NCBI GenBank assembly: GCA_024138015.1
Contig: JAMXBB010000002.1
Span: forward strand, 7,372,301 to 7,436,300
Length of the DNA stretch: 64,000 nucleotides
Source: Lumnitzera littorea
Lineage: Eukaryota; Streptophyta; Magnoliopsida; Myrtales; Combretaceae
Reading direction: 5' to 3'
In this document: one piece after another, positions 1 to 11,200 of the stretch
Position numbering within the stretch: the first letter of the stretch is position 1
Layout of the letters: each line of letters opens with the position of its first letter
Notes under the pieces: generated by a model
Told to the model about the DNA's origin: nothing
Seen by the model: the letters and a program-made list of their open reading frames with translations, nothing else
The model's database searches: none
Position numbers and translations under genes: made by a program

Positions 1-1890
1 TCATTGAAAAGGTTAAAGCCAAATTATTAAGATAGAAAGGTAGAGTGCTTAGCATGGCAAGAAGAATTACATTACCTAAGATAGTCTTACGAACTATACT
101 ATCATATACTATGCAAGCAGTTGCCCTCTTTGATACAATCATATAACAACTAGACAACATTATGAGAAATTTTTTATGGAATAAGGAGCAAGGTAAGCAA
201 AAGATACACTAGATTAGTTATTTGACAATCATTCTCTCCAAAGATAAAGGTAGGATAGAGCTTGATTGTTTATCAATCAGAAATAAAGCTTATGAAGGCA
301 AAAGACTTTAAGATTACCTTAAGTAGCAAACGCTATGGTCCAAATTATGTAAAGCCAAGTATAATAGAATTGATTTTGCGTGGCCAATAACATAGCTTGC
401 TTTCTCATACCCAACATGGAAAGAGTTATGTAGGAGTGTTCAATAGACAAAAGATTTACTTATAACCTAAGAAACGGGGAAAGTGCAAAGTTTTGGGAAA
501 GTACATAGAGCAACATAGGACTAGTATCGGAAATATTCTATGGATCTCTACAAATGCACACAACTAAGCTTAAAGTGAAAGATTGTTGGGTATCATAAAT
601 AGAATGGAATGAAGACTTAATCATATACCCTATATTTGAGTGGTCATATTGATAAATAGGTTCAATTCATTTACATGATGAAACATAAGACACAATATTG
701 TTGTCACCAACTAGCAAGCCTAATGTTCCTCCGAAAGATATGTATGAATCAATTGAAGGTAAACTTAAGACTACTATACCAAGTCATGTATGGGGTTGGA
801 ATCAGATTTTCCCACTAAAGAGAAACCTATTGATATGGAGATGCTTAAATAATTATCTTCCAACTAACGAAAAGGAAATTGTGTTGTACGCACTAAGAGA
901 TTTTCCAAAATTAGAGCAGACATGGATAAAAATAAAAGAGTTAGGAAGAATACCTAACTTATTCTCAGGAGTTCCACTCTCAACATGGATATACTAGCAG
1001 TCGAAAGCAACGAAAGCACAAGAGTTTAATTTGAATCTGCCATGGGGAATGATTTTTGCCTTTTCAATCTGCCTGATCTAGCATGACTAAAATCGATCTG
1101 TTTTCAACACTCGAGAGCAAGCAGTTGGTAATACCTTGCATCAATAGATAAGAATGAAAGCATATGAATATTGAGCAATAATAAGGATGAAAAAGCAACT
1201 ACACACAATACACTTGCATGATGTTAAATGGCGGCCTCCTAGAGAGGGATGGGTAAAAATAAACACAAATGCATCTGTAATCACCAGAACAGAACATGCT
1301 ACCATCAGAGTTGTTATAAGAGATGAACAAGGACGCTAGGTTATGGGGCATTATGGAAAAATGGGAAAGTTGACGTCCTATAAGCCAAACTATGGGCAAT
1401 ACATTAGTGAAATTTACTGGCATTAAAAAATGTGGAAACCAATTCAAATTCAAAAGCAGCAGTTCAAATCTTTGAAAACAATGAAAATGATTTAAATGTG
1501 GAGTATTCACACATCTTTTCTACTTGCAAGGTAAGGCTACCATCTATTGATAGCCTTATGATCCGGACCATCTATCGAGAGGAGAACAAGTTTGTAGATA
1601 CGCTAGCTCGTAAAGTGCATCTAGATGAAGAACCTGATGGAAGATTACTTTTTGTTCCACCTGCAAATCTACAACCCTTACTTGCCTAAGAAAAATGAGT
1701 AGTTTTTGCAAGAGAGTATCGAACTCTCGGTTATGTGGGTTGCGGAAGTATCTGTTAATTCAATGTCTGATTGTTTCATCTTGGTCTGTTGTGTTTTCTT
1801 TATCTATAATGGTCTATGTTTAAGTTTGTTATGATGTACATTTAGTATTAATATCAATTCAATCCTTTGTTTGAAAAAAAAAAAAGAAGA
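1..1890 (+). mobile_element. Decayed LINE (L1-type) non-LTR retrotransposon, 3' part
   Basis: The + strand keeps, in order, pieces typical of the 3' half of plant L1-type LINEs. Positions 1-400 encode the end of the reverse transcriptase region and the following LSMARRITLPK/YTMQAV-like and RNFLWNKE-like stretches. Positions 740-990 encode a zf-RVT-like segment (HVWGWNQIFPLKRNLLIWRC). Positions 1250-1690 encode RNase H pieces, starting INTNAS and ending IYREENKFVDTLARK. Stop codons and frameshifts break every domain. A run of 12 A at 1874-1885 fits the poly(A) tail of a LINE insertion. The 5' end lies outside the window. The copy is certainly dead. The assignment to a non-LTR element is firm, the exact family is not. 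Confidence 0.85.
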
Positions 1891-3845
1891 AGAACAATTT
1901 AACTTTCGGACATATATAATATGAAAACTACAATGGAGTTGACATATCGAAATACAATGTAATTTGTTTTTTGCTTATAGTCAATCGTGAGCTGCCAAGT
2001 TGTTGTTTTTCGTCATGTCAAGTGAGAATGCCCGACGGATCCTGAAAATCCTATTTGATACATTAACGAACTAGATACTTTCCTTGTATAGTTAGAAAAA
2101 CGATCAAATGGATTACGCACAAAATATATATGGTGTCAAACAATTACACTTTTGGATAAACATCGTTAAAAATAGTTTCCATTATCTTATAGTTATGATT
2201 AGAAATTCCTAACGTTATTATTCAACAATTTTTGCTTAATTCTCTCTTTTACATTAGCATTTGTTTAGCAATATTTTAACGTTCTAAGTCAAAAGTAGTG
2301 AACAACAAAGCTAACAAACATTGTTAGGCTAATTTTAACCACTTAATCCAAAAATTTCATACTTATATTGATAAGATGTTTACAAACATGATTTTATAAA
2401 TTAGTACTATGACTTCTTACAATTTATGTAAAACACTTAATCATACAGTCCTACAGATATACTATGAAACTATATACCAAATTAAAAATATATTGCATAA
2501 CCAGCATTTGCGAGTTAAAAATCATGGCAAAAATTGGATTTGAAACTTTCACAACACGTTAATATGGAGTAAAAAGACCTTCATGATATGCATACAGTAA
2601 CCTTCCTTCAATCAGTTTTTAATATTTGCTACATGAATATTTGTCATTTGGGTAATAAGATCTTTAGCCTAACTTAATGCCATTGATTAATTTCTTGGGT
2701 TGATGATAAGGTCTAGGAATTTGGTCTAATAAAAAATGTTTTATGGACACTAGCTTGGTAGGTTTGGAATAGGGATTACTTCACTAAAATTTTTTATTGT
2801 TGGCTTTGCTTAATTATTTTGCATGCAAACAACAAACTCGAGAAAGGCTTTCTTGAGCTCATTTAGGTTTCGAATGACTTCAGTAGGCCCTAAGGAGGCT
2901 TAAATAAGCCTGAGACTAATTTATAATGAAAATGAGTTTCTTTTAATACTTATAAGCTTTTATCTTATTCAAAACCATATCTAAGACCATGAATCTTAAA
3001 AGAGAAATGAAGGCTTCAATAATAGCCATGAAATCCTCATAAGCATTCCAATGTCCACCTACAATACTTAATCTCAACCGATCTATTATGGAGCCTTTTG
3101 ATAATCATGATCAACCTCTAAACTCTATGATAAGAGGCTCTTTCTCTTATTTGACACATTTGGAGTATTGGCTAATTTTGAGATAATTGTCAAAGCTCTA
3201 AAATCACTCCATAGACAATTCATCAGGAACTATTTGAGAACGATCAAAAGCATGAGTTTGATTCGCTATCATGGATGTACATTACATCAAGTTTGCTTAT
3301 TCTTCCTCTTATGCATCTTCCTAATGACATTCTTTCATGTGTTCAATTCAAAATATCCTTAAGTTGATTGGTAAGCTTATTGCATGTGATTGACTAGCTG
3401 CAGTGGCTTCACTATAAAGTATATAACCATTTTATCTTTGAAATTAAGCTTTTAAACCATTAAATTTTAAATATATATATATATTTTTTGAGATCCCTAT
3501 GTGTTCCTTTATCTTTTTAATAACAAAAAAGATTAACTAAACTTAGCAAAAAGTTGTGTAAAATTAAGAGAGAAGGAGAGGGCTGCTATTTTATGTTTCT
3601 TAAGATTGGTAGGTCTCAATTTCCAAAGAGAGAAAAACTAAATATACATACCAATTAGTTCTATTTGCGATTTGAAAATGGCAAATATTTAATCTCGTAT
3701 CGGTATGACGAATTAAGATTGATGACTAGCTTTAGTGTTAGGGAGTCAACTGGCAAAATATTTTAACCCTTGTGCATATATATATATATTTTATAATAAG
3801 ATACTTGATTATGAAATAAATGATTGTTAAATTACTTAACTTTTA
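1891..3845. other. Intergenic AT-rich DNA, no gene seen
   Basis: About 1.95 kb with only short chance reading frames, such as 64 codons at 3168-3362. No splice-consistent coding pattern or recognisable protein was found. It contains (AT)n tracts near 3470-3485 and 3776-3790. It lies between the LINE tail and the first endogenous-virus fragment and may hold unrecognised repeat remnants. Confidence 0.5.
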
Positions 3846-3856
3846 AGTGGATGCCA

Positions 3857-3955
3857 TTTTGGAAGAAGAGTTACCATCAGAAAAGACATTGTTTTCTCTT
3901 CATACATTTACTCATGAAGATGAAAGAAAAGATTCAGAAGATGAATCTTTCAAAT
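3857..3955 (+). pseudogene. Small inverted fragment of the endogenous pararetrovirus
   Basis: The + strand here encodes PSEKTLFSLHTFTHEDER and adjoining residues. This matches, residue by residue with few changes, the segment read on the - strand at about 7480-7570 (SEKTLFSLQTFTYEDEW), just after the zinc knuckle of the main viral copy. Similarity starts near 3857 and stops near 3955. The nucleotide match is also close. It is therefore a separate piece of the same virus family in opposite orientation, left by rearrangement or by a second insertion. The following 130 bp (open to about 4100) has no recognised relationship. Confidence 0.75.
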
Positions 3956-4249
3956 GGGCTCATTCATCAAGATTCAGAGTTTGCTTATGGTATAGCACAT
4001 TGTCTTACCAGATCGATCAGGGATTGGTTATCTTACTTTGGGCCAGTAGCCCGCACATTCGGGTTTCTATTTGATATACCTAAAAGCATAAATGAGGTAT
4101 GAATGAGAAGAATACTAATAGTATCTCCATTATCTCAAGCCTCAACACAGTCCAATTGCACCTCAATATGCTCCCCTTGAGCTTTCAAACAATGCCTTAC
4201 AAGGACATGTCTTTTGGCCTACTATAACATTGATACTACTAACATCCTT

Positions 4250-4470
4250 TGTGTCCATATGATTTATTTATGATATATAGGATCCTCATATGAGGCAAGT
4301 ATAGAGCATACTTTAAATGTTGGAAGATAGACCAGGAAACCAAGTAATTTCTTTTTATGGGTTTGGGAGAGAAAGAGAAGGATCCTAGAGAGCAATAGAT
4401 ATCAAACAGAGATATATTAAACTAGGTAAACTGTTCTGCCTCTTCAATTACAATGCTAAAACCTTATATA
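4250..4470 (-). promoter_or_regulatory. Viral TATA box and leader-like stretch
   Basis: On the - strand TATATAAGG lies at 4470-4462, after the end of the coding remnants. It is followed by about 200 bp that is pyrimidine-rich in parts and lacks reading frames. In pararetroviruses the promoter and leader sit between the end of the polyprotein and its start on the circle, so this position fits. No clear match to the initiator tRNA-Met primer-binding site was found. The promoter call is an inference. Confidence 0.45.
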
Positions 4471-4676
4471 GGCATTTTACAGATGCAAAAGACAAATGGC
4501 CTAAAGTTTGTGGCTGACAACTTAAAAAGTGCTATAGTAACAACCCGTGATTGTCCTATGATTGATAATTGCTCCAGTACCTAAAAGGACAAAGACGAGT
4601 ACAATAATGCTTCACCTGTGACTAAATAATTATTACAATCGACAAACATGCTGGGACCCATCTCATCTGGTACCCT

Positions 4677-5480
4677 TTAATCAATGTTGCTTGTCACTGG
4701 TTCATGTAATGGTGACATGTTGACGTCATCAAGGTAGTTAGGTTCTTGGCTATATCCTGTTAACATGGCTTCTTCTTCCTTTTTATCAATTTCTCTTTCT
4801 CTCAAAGCTTCTTGAATGGCAGGCATGGTGGTCTGATAATCACCATTGTAATCCCATGGCACTTTTGCTTCGAATGGTCCTGGCCAAATTTCTTGAGGAA
4901 TGACTTGGTTGATCGAACATAATCTCTTTTACATTTCCCTGTATCTTCTGTCATTCCCTTGTATGTCTCCTTCAAATCCTTCAACAAAATTGCATAACCT
5001 CAATAGATAATATCTTCTGGGCTGATGCTCTATCCACTATTGCTTGGGTTCTATAATTACCTTGAACTCAAAAGGATTTGCTCTTGGATACTTTTGATTT
5101 AGATGATTATACCAAGATTTAAGAATTTGTTCCCATATGGGAAGAGTCCTAAACCATTCCATTAACTGTGTTAAGTTAATCAAATGGTTTGATCTTAGAT
5201 TTGCTTTAATGGCCCTTAAATATTGTAAAGCTTCATGAACTGAAATCTGTACAGCAATGGTGTAATGATGCAAGAGATACTAGTAAAACCACTTTAAGTC
5301 TTCTGGAAATTTGCCTTCATGGAATCCCCAAATATGGGGATGAATAAATGGATAGTGAGTATGTAATCCAAATGGATTCAGGTTTAATCCTCTATGCTTT
5401 ATAAATACCTTGATTTGATAGTCCCATATCTTGGATCTACTTTCTTCTTCAAAATTTCCTCTTGAGACTGGTTCTCTTAA
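4677..5480 (-). pseudogene. C-terminal viral polyprotein region, broken
   Basis: Downstream of the RNase H part the - strand has open stretches at 5273-5037 and at 4987-4677 in two overlapping frames. They encode basic, helix-prone sequence, for example LTQLMEWFRTLPIWEQILK. This is where petuvirus-like polyproteins carry a poorly understood C-terminal extension. No catalytic motif is visible. Assignment depends on position. Confidence 0.5.
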
Positions 5481-5739
5481 TTCTCTTGGACCATGGCCAA
5501 TGAATGATTCTAAATCATACTAAGCTAACGAACCTCCATATTGAATCATCCAATGAGCTTGGATGTACAAATATCACCTAAAATAAGTGATCTTAGGTCG
5601 TCAATCCTAGCTTTTCCAATTTCTTCCTATTGTCTGGATAAGAAGTTTGCAACATGGTTTTTCTTTCCTAAAATATGTTTGACTTTATAAGAATACTTGG
5701 AAAACCATTCTTGCCATTGCAGTAGTTGTGGATGTGGAA

Positions 5740-6060
5740 CTATCTTCTATTTGAACTTCAGCATCTTGGGAAATGAACTCATGTCTATTTTAATTTGGAA
5801 GTGTGTTCTTATGAGATGATATTCAAACTTTTGAATACCATATTTGACTGCTGAGATTTCTTTAAATGTTGAGTGGTAATGGATTTCTAAATCATTAAAT
5901 TTGCCACTCCTATATCCACAGATTTGTCTTCCTTTTCCTCCTTGCTTTAGAAGTATTACTTCCCAAATACTTGTCACTAGCATTTATTTGCAAAATGAGT
6001 TGTCCTCCTGATGGAATTTTGAGTGGTGGCAGTTTTCTGTAATTCTTGCTTCAAGAACTT
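5740..6060 (-). pseudogene. Viral RNase H region, broken
   Basis: The open stretch 5983-5747 on the - strand contains QICGYRSGKFNDLEIHYHST, then FKEISAVKYGIQKFEYHLI and IDMSSFPKMLKF. This pattern fits the caulimovirid RNase H that follows the reverse transcriptase. It is cut off on the N-terminal side by a frame change near 5985 and ends in stop codons after 5747. The acidic residues needed for catalysis cannot all be placed in one frame. Confidence 0.72.
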
Positions 6061-6119
6061 GATTGCTTGAGATTGTTTCTCTTTCTATGGTGAATTTTCC
6101 TTTTTCAGCATTTGAGATA

Positions 6120-7070
6120 GAACAGATGTATACTTAGAGATTTGAGGGACAAAATCTCTAAGTTAGTTTACTATCCCCAGAAATTGTTGTATCTGTTTGG
6201 TGTTGAAGTTTTTGTTTGGGAATTTCAACAATTCTTTGGCAATGTTAGGCTCCAGTATATGATATCCATCCTTGATCTTCATTCCTAAGTTTTCCAATTT
6301 CAGTCTAAGTTACCTTCATCTTCCTTTCTGATAACATTACTCCATATGTTATTACAAGTTCATAGAACTGTTATAGGAGTCTTACATGTGACTGCTCGTC
6401 TTTACTAAAGAGAAGGATATCATCTATGTAGATGATAGCATTGTTTAAAATAGGTTTGCAAATTTTTATTATTGTCTTCTGGAATAGTGATGGTGCCGTC
6501 TTCAATCCGAATGGTAGTACCTTCCACTAATAATGATGATTTGGAATGCATAACCCTGTTTTGTGCCTTTCATCAGGATGAATTCCTAACTGCCAAAATC
6601 CAACTTTGAGATCGAACTTTGAAAACATTTTGGGTTTTGCAATGTTCTGGAATAGAGTATTCCTATTAGGAATTGGAAACTTATCATCCTACATAAAATG
6701 GTTAAGAGGCTAGAAATCAATAACAAGTCTTTATTGTCCTCTAACTTGTTCAGCTCTCTTGTTAACATAGACTGCTTCGCATGCCTACTAAGAATCTGAT
6801 GTTTCAATCAATCCTTGTCTCAATAATGTACCACACTCTTCATCAGCTAATTTTGCATGTTTAGGATTCATTCTTAAATGATTGGCCTTAGTAGGATTGA
6901 TATCTTCATTCTTTTTAAAAGGAATCTTCACAAAAAATTCTTCATTTTGCCAAAGTGGATGATCACATTTGTGGAGGAATTCAGAGTGGTTATTCGTATA
7001 AGCATTGGCTTTGATCTTGCTTACTATGTCTTCTATATTGATTTCTTCTATGGAATAGAATCTTGAAATT
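6120..7070 (-). pseudogene. Viral reverse transcriptase, broken but with catalytic motif
   Basis: Across several frames the - strand gives FFVKIPFKKNEDI, an LVIDF box near 6720, FSKFDLKVGFWQLGIHPDE near 6610, LPFGLKTAPSLFQ near 6500 and IIYIDDILLFSKDE near 6440-6400. These are the successive reverse transcriptase blocks, and YIDD is the catalytic metal-binding motif. Stop codons and frameshifts separate them (for example stops in the LVIDF block and just after the tyrosine that precedes WKVLPFG). The domain is recognisable but cannot be expressed as one protein. Confidence 0.85.
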
Positions 7071-7225
7071 TTAGTGTAGGGCTTGTATTATTTCTTGAAT
7101 CTAATGCCCTCTCGGTGTATCTTCATCTCAGACAGCTTAGATAATATATCCCAGCCAACAACGATGTCTTTATTAGGTAATGGAGATCTAACGACTGAAG
7201 CGATGATACTACATCCAGGAAAGAA

Positions 7226-7740
7226 TTATACTTTTATGTGTTTACTCTTGAGATGAATATGGAAATTCTCATTCGATGTTGTAACAAAAGTTTTAGTATA
7301 TGGGATCCAAAGGTTTTCAGGGAGTATATGAGGATCTATAATGTTTTTAGTTGCTCTAGTGTCAATGAAAGCAATAACAGGAATATGCTTAGCATATTTG
7401 CTAACAAAGATCTGGATTGAGACATGAGGTATACTAATGCTCATGATTTGGTTAGCAATGCTTGGTTGACTTTCCTATATTGAGAAAGATTTATCTTTTG
7501 AATCTTTCCATTCATCTTCATAAGTGAATGTTTGAAGAGAAAACAATGTCTTCTCTGATAGTGAGTCTTCTTTCGAGAACAGAGACTTTAGGTTATCGTT
7601 TTCTCCAATTTTAACTGCAGCCTTCTGGACGATTTGTTGAATCATCTTTTGTGATCCCTTCTGAGGACATTGCTTTGCATAATGTCTAGTTTTGTTACAT
7701 ATGAAACCGCGGCTAGATTTCTTGCTCATCCTTCCTTCAT
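7226..7740 (-). pseudogene. Viral zinc knuckle and aspartic protease, both damaged
   Basis: At 7729-7475 the - strand encodes a CCHC-type knuckle seen as GFICNKTRHYAKQC. Three of the four metal ligands are present, and Gly stands where the first Cys is expected. At 7444-7226 follows a retropepsin-like segment with AFIDTRATKNIIDP. The catalytic Asp and Thr are there, but the glycine usual in the DTG triad is Arg in this copy. Both changes would be expected to abolish function. Between them lies the acidic segment whose inverted relative is found at 3857-3955. Confidence 0.8.
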
Positions 7741-8760
7741 TTCTGAAGTACTACCATTTCTTGGTTCTAAAGTCTCTCTTGGGTTTTTAGAAAGATCTTT
7801 TCCTTGATTTAGCTTTGAGATACTTCTTTTTCTTCTTGGGGCTATAGACACATTCCTTATCTGGATTCCTACATTTGATGTAGAAATCTACCTTGTTATA
7901 CATTTCATCAAAGACATGGCTTCTATAGATATAATCCTTAATGACTTTCCTTTTGTCACACATATCTTCAATGACCATGTGAAGTATTTGCTGAATTTTG
8001 CCAACTGAGATATTTATCACCTTATGATTTTTCAATTGAAGGTATCTTTTAATTCCTCTTGCTAATGGCAATGGTATAGAGGAAAGGAATACTTATTTAA
8101 GGTTAATGTCAGCTTCTAGTTGATAAAAGAGCTGAACTATTTTTTCTTGTAAGAACAACATTTCCTCTCATGAAATTCCTTTCTCTTAATTTCCTTTAAG
8201 TCTTTAGGATTGCTAATAAAGAATCGATGGATGATGTGTATGGCTTCATCAAAGTTAGTCAATGTCAAGTAATATACTTGATCTTGTTTTGATGCTGAGT
8301 TCCACTAATCCTTGAGTATTCCAGTAAGCCTATTAACAAATTCGGTTAGTATTTCACTATGTGATGGATGTGATAAAAACCTCATGGACATCCATGCATG
8401 AAATTCCTGAAGTTTATCTGGCCATCTAGCATATGGAATATCATCAATGGTAAAACTATTACCATTGGATTTAGGCCTCTTTCTTGAAGATGATGAAGCT
8501 CCTATAACTTCATCAGAGTCTAATCCAATACTATTACTTCTAACCATCAGAATTGATTTGGATGGTGGTTCAGAAGTAGTACTCTCTTCACTCGAACAAT
8601 ATTCCAATGAGTCTAATTCTGTAACAGAACCAAAGCTATTGACTTCATCCTTTTTAGTTAGTTCTAATTCTAAACTACTGGTAATACTATCCTCTATGGT
8701 AGTTTCCTTAAAAGAGTTGGATTCTTCTTCTTAGAGATTCTCAACCATAGCATTTTTCAA
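7740..8760 (-). pseudogene. Viral coat-protein region, broken
   Basis: The open stretch 8607-8305 starts in a Ser/Glu-rich acidic part and runs into IDDIPYARWPDKLQEFHAW and LTEFVNRLTGILKD, the kind of sequence found at the start of the caulimovirid coat core. A second open stretch, 8071-7787, carries a region ending in a basic Lys/Arg-rich tail (KKKKKYLKAKSRKRSF). That tail directly precedes the zinc knuckle. Frameshifts lie between 8300 and 8080. Assignment rests on motif similarity plus its place between the movement and protease regions. Confidence 0.7.
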
Positions 8761-9211
8761 GAATGTTTGGTGATGATATGCCTCAGGGAATGCTTTGATC
8801 GATTCTTCTTGTTGGCTTTTTACCATGCACATTTTTTACTTAGAGACATCTTCTTTAGATTCATTATCATCATCTCTTAAGTCTTTATAGAGGTCTTGTG
8901 CATGAGCTATTGAGGCTTCTTTTGTTTTCCCCTTCTTTTTCCTCGACTCCTCAATCTGTTTAGCCTACTCTCGTAGTTCAAACAAAGTCTTTTTGGTTGG
9001 TTACTGGGGTTCTATCAAGAGTATTGATGTCTTCCTTAGCCTAAGGGTATCAAAGAAAATGTCTGATAACATAGGATGTTCCTCTTTCTTTTGCTTCGAC
9101 CATGGCTATTTAGTTTTTCAGCTTTTTGATCTTTAACACCTTTTACTCTACATAGTCTTGAAGACTCATACCTAGTTGTGGTATGGACTTCTTTACTTCT
9201 TCTATTCTCTT

Positions 9212-10222
9212 CTAAAGGAGTGAAATCAACCTCGTCTCATCATCTACTTTCTTCTCAACAGTAGACAACCTTTGTTGGATATTTCCTATCTTATAATCTA
9301 TCAGAGTAAGAAACTTGTTTTGAGCCATTGCATTATCTGTATGCCAATTAAGTACAGCTTCCGCTACACTACTCTTTCTCTTATTCCCCAATGCATAACG
9401 CTCTATAGGGTTTGTTACCTTTGGAGAGTGTCTGTAATTATTTACAGTGTATTCCTCACAAGGTGGGAATTCGCTTTTATCCTTTTTGGGTTGCATCATA
9501 AAAGAAGGATTACACTTAACATGGTTTGAATGTGTCAAAGTTTAGTCTTCTGGTAATGCTTCTTCTGGCATGGTTTGTTCAGTATTTGAAAAAGAGTCAT
9601 CATCTTCAATATTGTCTTCTCGTTGTGAGATTACTTGTGCTTCGTCTCTTCTCTCCTTTGGAGGAAGTTGCTCCTTTGGAACCCACTTGGATGAATGAGT
9701 CATCCGTTCCTCATGCCACTTTCTACTTAATGGCTCTGGAGTGTAATTTATCTCTCCTCTCAAATGATCAATCTTAATTTCTACTTGGTTGAGTCTATTG
9801 TATGTTTGGAATAGTGAATTAGGTTTTGTATCCTGCTAAGTCATGTTATAGAAATGATTTTCATAACCCATATTGAGAGACTCTTTTCTTTGCTTAATCC
9901 GACTAAACTGATAGTCCTGATTTTGTAATGGAGTAAATTTCCAGCTTGGTTTACTTCTTAGTGATGAATTTTCTTGGTTTGAAGATGGTCCATAACGAAT
10001 CATATATTGCCATTTCCCATAGTCTTCTTCTAATGGTCTAATACTAGGATCTCCATCTTGATACCTCCTAAAGTAAGAATCTAAGCTCCTTTTCTTTGAC
10101 TTCGAAGGTTCCTCAAGAAAATATCTTTTAACGTAACAGTCATCACACTGGCAGTTCTCATCAAAATAACAATGACCATTGAAAATAAACTGATTTTCTT
10201 TAATTGTTAAAGTGTTTGACAA
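9212..10222 (-). pseudogene. Viral polyprotein linker, hydrophilic region before the coat domain
   Basis: Open stretches at 10222-9836, 9763-9542 and 9538-9212 on the - strand are rich in charged and polar residues. They include a Cys-rich patch (HCYFDENCQCDDCY) and a predicted helical, coiled-coil-like end (LIDYKIGNIQQRLSTVEKKV). This is the position between movement and coat domains in petuvirus-like polyproteins. Function is not known from sequence. The stretches are separated by single stops at about 9835 and 9540, so the region is only lightly broken compared with the reverse transcriptase part. Confidence 0.6.
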
Positions 10223-11200
10223 TTTGTTGTAACCTCTTATCTAGCTTTGAGCTTTGGTAAATGTCTGATGGCTGAATTGCCATCATTGTTAGGAACGTAG
10301 AGGAACCAGTCTTTTGTTCCTTTGGTTGCTTTTGGAACTGGATCACAACAAATCCATCTTGCTTTTTGATAAACATGGGATCGGATGATTGTACCAAGAC
10401 AGTGTTGTGATGTCACTTCTCATAGCTTGTCATCCATGTGATTGGCAAGATCTTTAATAAATCTGTTCTGGACATTTGCCTCGGCACATGTACTACTGTG
10501 GGAGTTCTGTTAGAGTCCATGGAGATGATCAGGGCTTCACCTCTTCTTCCTGGCAGCGATAAATCCAGGGAATGATTCTGAACTTTATAGACCATCTGAT
10601 AGTAGAGTGTAGTTGCAATTACCTTAAGGTCTAGTGGTGCTCCAATGATCTGTACTTGCATTTGCAGAGCTTCTAATAGCTTTGGATAAGCTAAAGCTAA
10701 GTAATAGTTTGGATACAGTGTTACAAACACTATTTCAGCATTCAGGGTTGTTTCTATAGTACCAACACAGGCCTATTGATATTCTAGAAACCTAGTGTTC
10801 AATAATACTAGTCTAGCAACTACTGGTAATCCCTTTCTCTCATGTAAAGTGAGGGCAAGTCTAATCACTCCATAGTGTAAGTGTAACCTTGAGATAACCA
10901 TAATCTAGGGAATTCTAGTAGTATGTGTAAGGTTACAAACTGTTCTTCTTGAGAGGCTTCAATTAGACACTGATCAAACTTTGAGGATTGTATATACTCT
11001 TTTACTTTCTTGGAGGTTGGACTAATAAGTAACTTAAGTAAAGATTTTTGAGATATGTCAAAAGCTGAATATGGATTTACAAGTGGTAAAAAGGTTTCAT
11101 CTATTTTTTCTTATTCATCAAAATAGGATACCTCATAGAGGTAATTTATCTTGTTGGAATGACTTCTATTGAAGGTTGTAGTATCTAAGTTGAAGATAAC
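10200..11200 (-). pseudogene. Viral movement-protein region (30K superfamily), broken
   Basis: On the - strand the frames give NKINYLYEVSYFDE, then FDISQKSLLKLLISPTSKK, EQFVTLHILLEFP, a long open stretch from 10730 to 10413 (with ALQMQVQIIGAPLDLK, SLPGRRGEALIISMDSN and ITWMTSYEK) and, in another frame, FIKKQDGFVVIQFQKQPK near 10350. This order and content fit the caulimovirid cell-to-cell movement protein. Stops occur at about 11115 and repeatedly between 10900 and 10740, and there is at least one frame change near 10400. It is the N-terminal domain of the former polyprotein. The upstream limit near 11200 is a guess from where recognisable sequence ends. Confidence 0.78.
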
